Source: DASXTB01 sp036505615 (lineage in GTDB: Bacteria; Acidobacteriota; UBA6911; JACQSX01). From it: 19,712 nt of DNA. The notes beneath the pieces are model-generated. The model was not told the DNA's origin, did not search any database, and was given only the letters and a program-made list of their open reading frames with translations. The stretch covers positions 1 through 19,712 of the forward strand of contig DASXTB010000357.1 in NCBI GenBank assembly GCA_036505615.1. Reading direction: 5' to 3'. Within the stretch, counting starts at the first letter, position 1, and each line of letters starts with the position of its first letter. This document shows positions 13,928 to 19,712 of the stretch, piece by piece. Made by a program: the position numbers and the translations under genes.

Positions 13928-15607
13928 TCAATCCGGCAATGCCGCTTTCGGCGGTGTTTCTGCGCCCAAGGCATCGTTGACGATCGCCTGCGCTTCTTCC
14001 AAAATGCGGCGCAGATGATCCTCTCCGCGAAAGCTCTCCGCGTAAATCTTGTAGATATCCTCGGTCCCAGAGGGACGCGCCGCGAACCATCCGCTCTCAG
14101 CGATCACTTTCAAACCGCCGATGGGAGCGCCATCCCCGGGCGCGTGGGTGAGGATGTTTTGTATTTTTTCGCCCGCCAGATCCGTGGATCGAACTTGCTG
14201 CGGCGAGAGCTTGCCCAGCATCTCTTTTTGTTCCGGCGTGGCGGGCGCCTCCACGCGGTCGTAAACAGGTTCGCCAAATTCGCGCGTCAGTTCGCGGTAG
14301 ACCTCTCCCGGGTCTCGGCCCGCCCGTGCCGTAATTTCCGCCGATAGCAGAGCCATGGCGATTCCGTCTTTATCCGTTGTCCAGACTCGGCCATCGATAC
14401 GGAGCAAGCACGCGCCCGCGCTCTCTTCGCAACCAAAACCGAGTGAGCCATCAAGCAGACCATCGACGAAATACTTGAAGCCCACCGGTACCTCATAGAG
14501 CTTTCGGCCAAGCTTCGCCGTAACGCGGTCAATCATTTGGCTGCTCACCACGGTCTTGCCCACGGCCGCTTCTTTGCGCCACTGAGGACGTTGGGCGAAG
14601 AGGTGGTAGACCGCCGCTGAAAGATAGTGATTGGGCGGAAGCAAACCCGCGCCTCTGGTGACTATTCCGTGCCGATCATGATCGGTATCGCAGGCAAAGG
14701 CGATGTCGAATCGGTCTTTCAGTCCGATCAGACGTTGCATGGCATAAGGCGACGATGGATCCATGCGAACCCGGCCATCCCAATCAACCGTCATAAAACG
14801 GAATGTCGGGTCAACGACGTCGTTCACCACCGTGAGGTTCAAGCCGTAGCGCTCGCCTATCGGCCGCCAATAATGAACTCCAGCGCCGCCCAGCGGGTCC
14901 ACGCCCAAGCTGATCTTCGCGCCGCGAATGGCGTCCATGTCGATGACACTGCCGAGATCGCTCACGTAAGCATTGAGGTAGTCGTGCCGGTGTGTGGTGG
15001 AAGCGTGGAGAGCTTCTTCGTAAGGAATTCTTTTTACGTCCTGCAAGTCCCTATTGAGAAACTCATTGGCCTTCCCTTGAATCCAGTCGGTGACAGCGGT
15101 TTCGGCCGGTCCTCCGTTCGGCGGGTTATATTTAAAGCCGCCGTCGTCGGGCGGGTTATGCGAGGGCGTAATCACGATACCGTCGGCCAGCCCCGACTTT
15201 CGCCCCCGATTGAACGTGAGAATCGCATGCGAGACGGCCGGTGTCGGTGTGTATTCATCCTTCTCGGCGATCATGACATCCACTCCATTTGCCGCCAGCA
15301 CTTCAAGCGTGCTTGCAAATGCGGGCACGGAAAGCGCGTGCGTGTCGATGCCGAGGAACAACGGGCCGTCTATCCGCTGCTGCCGGCGGTAGAGGCAAAT
15401 GGCCTGACTGACGGCCAGAACATGCGGCTCGTTGAAAGTTTTTCGCAGTGCCGAGCCGCGATGACCCGAAGTACCGAACACGACCTGTTGCTCTGGGACA
15501 GAAGGGTCAGGCACTTCGGCATAGTAAGCCGTGACGAGTTTGGGCACATCGACCAGCATCGATAGTTCTACAGGCTTGCCGGCCAAAGGACTCACTCTCA
15601 TCTGCAT
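13928..15607 (-). CDS. pgm: Phosphoglucomutase (alpha-D-glucose-phosphate-specific)
   Basis: A 559-residue enzyme interconverting glucose-1-phosphate and glucose-6-phosphate, linking glycogen, trehalose and sugar-nucleotide synthesis to glycolysis. The four-domain phosphohexomutase layout is complete: the substrate loop FGTSGHRGS (44-52), the catalytic phosphoserine S149 in TPSHNPP, the Mg loop DTDHDRHG, the sugar-binding GCEESAG, and the phosphate-binding RPSGTEDIYK near the C-terminus. The length matches E. coli Pgm (about 546). The ATG at 15607 gives the typical N-terminus ending in PLAGKP. It appears to be transcribed alone. Confidence 0.97.
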   Translation of the reverse strand: MQMRVSPLAGKPVELSMLVDVPKLVTAYYAEVPDPSVPEQQVVFGTSGHRGSALRKTFNEPHVLAVSQAICLYRRQQRIDGPLFLGIDTHALSVPAFASTLEVLAANGVDVMIAEKDEYTPTPAVSHAILTFNRGRKSGLADGIVITPSHNPPDDGGFKYNPPNGGPAETAVTDWIQGKANEFLNRDLQDVKRIPYEEALHASTTHRHDYLNAYVSDLGSVIDMDAIRGAKISLGVDPLGGAGVHYWRPIGERYGLNLTVVNDVVDPTFRFMTVDWDGRVRMDPSSPYAMQRLIGLKDRFDIAFACDTDHDRHGIVTRGAGLLPPNHYLSAAVYHLFAQRPQWRKEAAVGKTVVSSQMIDRVTAKLGRKLYEVPVGFKYFVDGLLDGSLGFGCEESAGACLLRIDGRVWTTDKDGIAMALLSAEITARAGRDPGEVYRELTREFGEPVYDRVEAPATPEQKEMLGKLSPQQVRSTDLAGEKIQNILTHAPGDGAPIGGLKVIAESGWFAARPSGTEDIYKIYAESFRGEDHLRRILEEAQAIVNDALGAETPPKAALPD

Positions 15608-15696
15608 TCGGTCACTATTCGAAGTATCACATTATTAAGGATACGTCGAAAAGTGATTGCGGCGACAAGATCTGAAAAAATCCATCTGATCGTATG

Positions 15697-15717
15697 GGGG
15701 CCCTATGTGGCGGCCCC
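15697..15717. repeat. Hairpin in the pgm-TPR intergenic region
   Basis: GGGGCC (15697-15702) and GGCCCC (15712-15717) form a 6-bp stem around a nine-base loop. It is part of a gene-free, repeat-like stretch between pgm (start 15607) and the end of the TPR gene (16061). The reading frames there look like chance. Confidence 0.4.
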
Positions 15718-15843
15718 GCCGCAACAGCTGACGGATTAGCCAAACCGATTGCATAGTTCCCGCGGATGCACTTCCGAGCCAAGAAAAATACGCTGAATTC
15801 TGCAGCGGACGACCACACAGGATCGCCCGTACAGATTGAATCA

Positions 15844-15900
15844 ATTTTTTCACAGCCCCCTGACGGGGCGGTTCTGATTTTTTCACACTTTCTGAGCCGC
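15844..15900. repeat. Repeat element with two ATTTTTTCAC copies around a hairpin
   Basis: ATTTTTTCAC occurs at 15844-15853 and again at 15877-15886. Between them GCCCC-CTGAC-GGGGC (15855-15869) forms a hairpin, and CTGAGCCGCG follows at 15892. ATTTTTTCAC also ends the inverted-repeat element at 9209-9330, whose arms carry TGAGCCGCG too, so both belong to one dispersed family. Confidence 0.6.
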
Positions 15901-16032
15901 GGAGCTGCGACAGGAGTAACAAAAACTTAGTGAAGCCGACATTCATGCTACTGTCGGCTGTTCAGCGCGTCCATGCGAGCCAGCGGGTGGAAAGGCTCTT
16001 TGCCGACGGTGAAAAAAGAATTGAAGTTTCGA

Positions 16033-16055
16033 GTTTCGGATTCCGCGCCCGAAAC
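16033..16055 (-). terminator. Possible terminator of the TPR gene
   Basis: GTTTCGG (16033-16039) and CCGAAAC (16049-16055) form a 7-bp stem just past the frame-corrected stop at 16061. On the minus strand a T-rich stretch (TTCTTTTTTC) lies somewhat further downstream than usual, so this is tentative. Confidence 0.35.
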
Positions 16056-16060
16056 GACTG

Positions 16061-17808
16061 TCACTTCGCTTGATCGGCGAGTTTCAGTTTCAGGCGAGCA
16101 GTTAAGTCTTCATCTCTGGATAGAGAGAGCGCCTTACGCCACGCTTCATGCGCGAGCTGTTGGCGCTCACGGATGTAGTGTAGATCGCCCACATGCTCCT
16201 GAACCAGCGCCGAAGTTGGATTTCGTCGAGCTGCCTCTGTAATGTAACGTTCTGCTTCATCGAACTTAATTTGAAATATCCATAGCCAGCAGTATCGAGG
16301 TAGTGGGCGTTTGTTGGCTGCTGCTTCAGTGCCTTCTGAATCAGGCGCATCCCTTGATCAAGGTTCTTGTTCTGATCAAAGAAGAAATAGCTCACATTGT
16401 TTAAGACAACAGGATCATCCGGCTGAACTTCGAGAGCTTTCAGATAGAAGGTTTCCGCCTCGGACGGTCGATGCATCTTCTCTAACAGGCTGCCCAGGGC
16501 AAGGTGTCCTCGCGATATACTGGGATCGACCTGAATAGCGTCCCGTGCACTGGCAACCGCCTCCGGATAGCGTTTCAGGTTCATGTACGCGTCAGCCAAT
16601 AAGAGATGGATGGAGTACAGAGAACCGCTCCCCGGCTTCAATTGCAGTGCCTTTCTGTAAGCATTTACTGCTTCTTCGTAGTCCTTGTGAGCGTGATAAG
16701 CTCTGCCAAGCAGTTCATACATAATCTCGTTATCTGGGTCGGCTTTCAGCGCTTCAAGATAGAGATCAATGGCGTCGCGAAAGCGACCAGATTGGAGATG
16801 TATCTCTGCGAGCGCGAAACGGAACTTTTCAAAATTGGGGTGCTCTGAAAGCACACGTTTGGCAAATTCGACTGCCCCATCATCCTTTTTCAAAGTGATA
16901 AAGAGTGCCAGAGCTCTTATGTACACATTCTCATCCGCGGGGTTGCTCTCGACAGACCTCAGAAATGCGTCCAGTGCCTCCGACTCTCGGTGGAGTTGCG
17001 TTAACACCCAGCCCATTTCCTCGTATGCTTTACCAATGCTCCTATATTTAGGATCCAGGCGGACTAGCTCGCTATACACAGCCAAAGCTTCCTCGAAACG
17101 CTCCATTCTGGTGTGCGCCTGAGCGATGGCGTGCAACGACCGGCTATGCTTAGGATTGAGCTTGATGGCCTGATAATAGGATTCGATAGCTCGGTCATTA
17201 TCTCCAGCCAACCCATAATATTTACCCAAGTCGTAGAAAGAATCTGCGTCGTCCGGTTTTAATTCCACCAACTTCTTGAACGTTTTCACGGCGTCATCAT
17301 ATCGGCCAGAGCGCGCGTAAGCATGGCCAAGCAGCCTATATCCAGGTGCAGAATCAGGTTTACTGAGCACAAGTTTCTTATATCGTTCGACATCGCCCGA
17401 ATCCGGAATGCTTCCCTCCATCTGGAAGTGAAGCGTAATTGGGCCTATTACTTTTACAGGATTCCCCTCCCTGATTGTAGGCTCCCATTCCCACTGATAA
17501 GCCGCATCCCATGCCGCTTCGTATAAAAGAGGATCTCCGGAGATAATGTCGGCATTGTCAACCGTGCCTTCTTCGTCAATGGTCACCATCAGCACCACTG
17601 TAGGATCGACGCGGGATTTTTTGGCTGCTGGAGGGTACACAGGTTGTACTTTGTGAATCGCGGTTTCCTCCAACTCCTTCTCAGATTTGATAAGGAATCT
17701 AGTGCGTGGCTCCTGCGGCGCTTTAGTAACCTCTTGCGCGTGCCCATCTAACGCGACCCACAGGTTCGTAAAGAAGATCGCGGTGGTAATAACCCGAATG
17801 ATTGTCAT
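16061..17808 (-). CDS. Exported TonB-C-domain/TPR repeat protein, with a frameshift near the C-terminus
   Basis: Residues 1-24 (MTIIRVITTAIFFTNLWVAL, cleavage likely after GHA) look like a signal peptide. Residues about 52-132 are a TonB C-terminal-type domain (KVQPVYPPAAKKSRVDPTVV ... AAWDAAYQWEWEPTIREGNPV). From about 145 onward there are roughly ten tetratricopeptide repeats, for example AGDNDRAIESYYQAIKLNPK and EEAVNAYRKALQLKPGSG. Such proteins are thought to be periplasmic scaffolds. The literal frame ends at 16102 with a non-TPR tail. One base near 16264-16272 appears lost: the other frame continues as KFDEAERYITEAARRNPTSA, then LVQEHVGDLHYIRERQQLAH, ending at TGA 16063-16061, the usual end of TPR proteins. 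GAGGTGG precedes ATG 17808. Confidence 0.88.
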
Positions 17809-17834
17809 GGTAGGCCACCTCTAAGATTGGAACC

Positions 17835-17863
17835 AGTATAGCAAGGGCTTTTTGAGCGGCCAA
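17835..17863 (-). promoter_or_regulatory. Sigma70-like promoter of the TPR gene
   Basis: On the minus strand TTGGCC (17863-17858) and TATACT (17840-17835) are exactly 17 bp apart, about 27 bp ahead of the ATG at 17808, with GAGGTGG between as ribosome-binding site. Confidence 0.65.
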
Positions 17864-17899
17864 CTCGCGGGAGTAATCAAGGGTATCGGAATCAAGGGA

Positions 17900-18535
17900 T
17901 CAGCACTTGTCACCATTGGTAGCGCAAATAGCCGTGATTATTGGAAACCAATATTGCGGCTCAAGAATCTCAAATGCCTCCAGCAGCGGATTCAAAGACT
18001 GGGAGCTTTGAATCTTGAAGACCGTTTTCAATCCTCGCCAATATGCGATTGTCGCTGTTGCATTTTCCTCGCCGGACAACAGCCAAAAACTCAGGGCCAA
18101 AGTTATGTCCACAATTGCCTCGCCAAATGATGCGGGGTATTTGCCAGGCTGTTTCTCGGCTATGCTACTCAGACTGTTCTTAATTGCTTGAAGCGTCTCG
18201 GGCACATGGGAAGTATGCTCCGACTGAATTCGAACGAGCCACCGGACAGTTGCTTCCTGAACCTCACGATCAGTAGCGTATGCTTGCTGCACGACATACT
18301 CAAAAAATCTGTGTGCCTCCGTGCCAAGCAGATACCCACGCGAGTCAAGAAGCAAGAGGGCCGCCAGCGACTTCGCTACCTGTTGCGAATGCCTTCGCCA
18401 GGCACTCGCCGAAACACTGCGCTGCGCGATTGTTGCTTCAAGTCTTTCGCAGATTCCCCCAGGAAAGGCCTCCATCTCACGTGCGGCGTCTGCGAGCTCT
18501 TGCTCAGAATATGCGCCAGGAACGACTATTGGCAA
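17900..18535 (-). CDS. Hypothetical alpha-helical protein, start uncertain
   Basis: A protein of about 211 residues of unknown function, rich in Ala, Leu and Glu. It is soluble-looking and predicted all-helical (SEQELADAAREMEAF; SQQVAKSLAALLLLDSRGYL; DREVQEATVRWLVRIQ). I recognise no family. The first usable start is TTG 18535, which is weak. Upstream the same frame stays open to about 18717 and reads like protein (PVTNCDWYPETPGPALFRLG, then KIPPSLNTTANFKGLPIVVP) but contains no ATG, GTG or TTG. The gene may therefore be 5'-truncated or frameshifted. It lies 91 bp upstream of the TPR gene on the same strand; the TPR gene has its own promoter. Confidence 0.6.
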   Translation of the reverse strand: MPIVVPGAYSEQELADAAREMEAFPGGICERLEATIAQRSVSASAWRRHSQQVAKSLAALLLLDSRGYLLGTEAHRFFEYVVQQAYATDREVQEATVRWLVRIQSEHTSHVPETLQAIKNSLSSIAEKQPGKYPASFGEAIVDITLALSFWLLSGEENATATIAYWRGLKTVFKIQSSQSLNPLLEAFEILEPQYWFPIITAICATNGDKC

Positions 18536-18615
18536 TCCCTTGAAATTGGCCGTCGTGTTTAGAGACGGTGGTATTTTCCCCAGGCGAAATAGCGCGGGTC
18601 CCGGTGTTTCTGGGT

Positions 18616-18638
18616 ACCAGTCACAATTTGTGACTGGT
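18616..18638. promoter_or_regulatory. Perfect 23-bp palindrome, possible operator
   Basis: ACCAGTCACAA (18616-18626), one T, then TTGTGACTGGT (18628-18638) form a perfect inverted repeat. It has the same arm-1-arm layout as the toxin-antitoxin operator at 2225-2245. It lies between the divergent gene at 18535 and the small gene at 18784, but inside a frame that may be coding. Confidence 0.45.
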
Positions 18639-18783
18639 CCAAATCCTCCGTTCTTGGTGAGCGGAAACGTGAAATCCTCAGGGAAACGGCTTAGATTTCT
18701 TCCCGGGAAACAGCCGGATCAAATGAGCACCGAGGAATGGAGTGTGATTTTCCAGTCCAAGACGGCGTAAGATGCAGGGCAGG

Positions 18784-18996
18784 ATGGCTACGAAAAGCGG
18801 GAGTTTAGAACAAGCGATCACTCTTCTGATTCAGAACCAAGCGCTATTCCAGTCGGAGATGAGTCAGGCATTTCGGGAAATGCGCGAAATGAAAGAAAAA
18901 TTAGATGTGATCGAGAAAATTCTCATCCAGCACAGCCAAACCCTGGCTGGCCTGCCCGAAGCAATTCGGCAAAAGGTCGGATTAAAAAACCGATAA
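18784..18996 (+). CDS. Small coiled-coil protein, unknown function
   Basis: A 70-residue protein starting MATKSGSLEQAITLLIQNQA, followed by heptad-spaced hydrophobics over FREMREMKEKLDVIEKILIQ, so it should form a coiled coil. A short C-terminus (AGLPEAIRQKVGLKNR) is basic. There is no signal peptide or membrane segment. ATG 18784 is preferred because AGGG precedes it; ATG 18772 is in frame and possible. The composition looks genuine. No family recognised. Confidence 0.6.
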   Translation: MATKSGSLEQAITLLIQNQALFQSEMSQAFREMREMKEKLDVIEKILIQHSQTLAGLPEAIRQKVGLKNR

Positions 18997-18999
18997 GAA

Positions 19000-19209
19000 T
19001 TAACCTCGTTCTTCGGAGCGGACAGGTCTAATCTGACTGAGACTGAACAAAAAACCGTAATCTAGATTGTATCCCGTAGCAAGCTGGAATGTGGCTATTG
19101 GCAGACCTACACCAAACAGGATTAGCAGCAAGCCGGTAATTCCTCCCTTTCCCTGATAAATGCTGGCTACAAAGTTTGCTGCCGTCTGCGCGGCGCTGCC
19201 CGGGCCTCG
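19000..19209 (-). pseudogene. Possible gene remnant encoding a membrane segment
   Basis: The minus frame from 19209 to the TAA at 19002-19000 has no good start codon but reads AAQTAANFVASIYQGKGGIT, then GLLLILFGVGLPIATFQLAT, and GYNLDYGFLFSLSQIRP. One clear transmembrane helix and a natural-looking C-terminus suggest the tail of a lost gene. The upstream part is occupied by a 7-bp repeat array. Weak evidence; it could be chance. Confidence 0.3.
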
Positions 19210-19242
19210 TCAAAGCGTCAATGATGTCCCGGGGGTTGTGCC

Positions 19243-19291
19243 CTGTTGTCTGCCTCCTGCTTCCTGCCGACTGCCTCCTGCCGTCTGCCTA
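19243..19291. repeat. Heptanucleotide tandem repeat, 7 units of CTGCCTC type
   Basis: Seven exact 7-bp periods: CTGTTGT, CTGCCTC, CTGCTTC, CTGCCGA, CTGCCTC, CTGCCGT, CTGCCTA. On the other strand the cyclic unit is GCAGGAG, close to those in mnmE (GCAGGTC) and the flavoprotein gene (GCAGAAG). It lies in the 448-bp stretch without an intact gene before the RND transporter. Confidence 0.85.
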
Positions 19292-19444
19292 CCCGGGTGT
19301 CTTAAAAACTGCCTTTCCCTTAAATTCTTGGGAAGAAAAAGCCCGTTTTCCCAGTCGTCCTAAAGGGGCCGGCACTCGCCAGAGGAACCCTGCCGTCAAT
19401 TAGCCTGACCATTTACTCGTGAATTCGTCGAAGAGAGAACACGT

Positions 19445-19712
19445 ATGAAGCTGGTTAGAAGCGCGCTTGACAACCCTTATGCCGTGGTTGTCATCGTGCT
19501 GGCCATCATCATCCTGGGCGTTACTGCAGCCACGCGGATCCCCACCGACTTGCTGCCCATCTTCAAGACTCCCGCGGTGCAGATACTCACGCTCTACCCT
19601 GGTATGCCGGCCGATGTCATGGAGCGCGATAATCACGACACGACTGGAACGGTGGACGGGACAATCCAACGGCATCGCGCAGCAGGAATCAAAGAGCATG
19701 ATCGGCGTCAGT
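19445..19712 (+). CDS. RND-superfamily efflux permease, N-terminus (cut by window edge, frameshifted)
   Basis: ATG 19445 opens MKLVRSALDNPYAVVVIVLA, the first transmembrane helix of an inner-membrane RND pump, then ATRIPTDLLPIFKTPAVQIL, TLYPGMPADVMERD, the typical start of the first periplasmic domain. After that the frame yields unrelated residues, while the next frame continues as ITTRLERWTGQSNGIAQQES and KSMIGVS, as expected for the family. One extra A at about 19631 (GAT-A-ATC) explains it. So this is either a broken gene or a sequencing error. These pumps use proton flow to export drugs or metals together with an adaptor and an outer-membrane channel; none is visible before it. AGAGAG precedes the start. 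Confidence 0.85.
   Translation, partial: MKLVRSALDNPYAVVVIVLAIIILGVTAATRIPTDLLPIFKTPAVQILTLYPGMPADVMERDNHDTTGTVDGTIQRHRAAGIKEHDRRQ

Noticed and set aside
14627..15565. 312-codon plus-strand open frame
   Set aside because: It lies antisense inside pgm, whose own frame is unmistakable; this is a high-GC shadow.
15635..15946. 103-codon minus-strand open frame in the pgm-TPR gap
   Set aside because: It runs through hairpins and dispersed repeat words, lacks a ribosome-binding site and has an unnatural composition.
16255..16280. Programmed -1 frameshift in the TPR gene
   Set aside because: No X-XXY-YYZ slippery heptamer in the zero frame and no obvious downstream stimulatory stem; an indel is simpler.
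18321..18770. 149-codon plus-strand open frame before the small coiled-coil gene
   Set aside because: It lies antisense to the helical protein gene, is Ser/Arg/Ala-rich and resembles a shadow frame.

Overview
The window looks like part of a bacterial chromosome of moderate to high GC. It is probably from a soil-type Acidobacteriota member, an inference from gene content: a TonB-C/TPR fusion, a secreted clan-A-like glycosidase, an RND pump, a degraded mer gene and many dispersed structured repeats. No tRNA, rRNA, CRISPR array, integrase or intact transposase is visible. Two genes run off the edges: mnmE at the left and an RND transporter at the right.

Positions 1-5240 (minus strand, reading right to left) hold the classic rpmH-rnpA-yidD-yidC-khpB-mnmE block of ribosome, RNase P, membrane-insertion and tRNA-modification genes. 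It starts from a good sigma70-like promoter and is very tightly packed. A VapBC/Phd-PIN toxin-antitoxin pair with its own palindromic operator sits between khpB and mnmE. mnmE carries an in-frame array of sixteen 7-bp repeats inside its GTPase domain, between the G4 and G5 motifs.

Positions 5259-5906, directly upstream of rpmH, are a giant imperfect palindrome of about 650 bp with nested GAA/TTC-loop hairpins. Positions 5953-9825 hold an unknown helical protein (minus), then on the plus strand a MobA/MocA-like nucleotidyltransferase translationally coupled to a small membrane protein, a TRZ/ATZ-type amidohydrolase behind a long GC-rich hairpin, a 122-bp inverted-repeat element and a VOC protein. 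Positions 9951-13063 hold a secreted glycoside-hydrolase-like protein (minus) and a divergent geranylgeranyl-reductase-type flavoprotein (plus) whose C-terminal tail is built from another 7-bp repeat.

Positions 13133-13814 (minus) contain a mercuric reductase gene collapsed by an internal deletion but still behind a MerR-type promoter, plus a 37-residue membrane protein typical of metal operons. Phosphoglucomutase (pgm) follows at 13928-15607, then a repeat-rich gap. A TonB-C/TPR protein at 16061-17808 has a single-base frameshift near its end. An unknown helical protein, a small coiled-coil protein, a third 7-bp repeat array and the first 90 or so codons of an RND efflux permease (also with a one-base insertion) complete the window.

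The main themes are (i) a housekeeping operon disturbed by a toxin-antitoxin insertion and a repeat insertion, (ii) at least three arrays of related 7-bp repeats (GCAGGTC, GCAGAAG, GCAGGAG), two of them inside coding sequence, and (iii) several large hairpin-forming elements between genes. The two one-base frameshifts may be real or may be sequencing errors.
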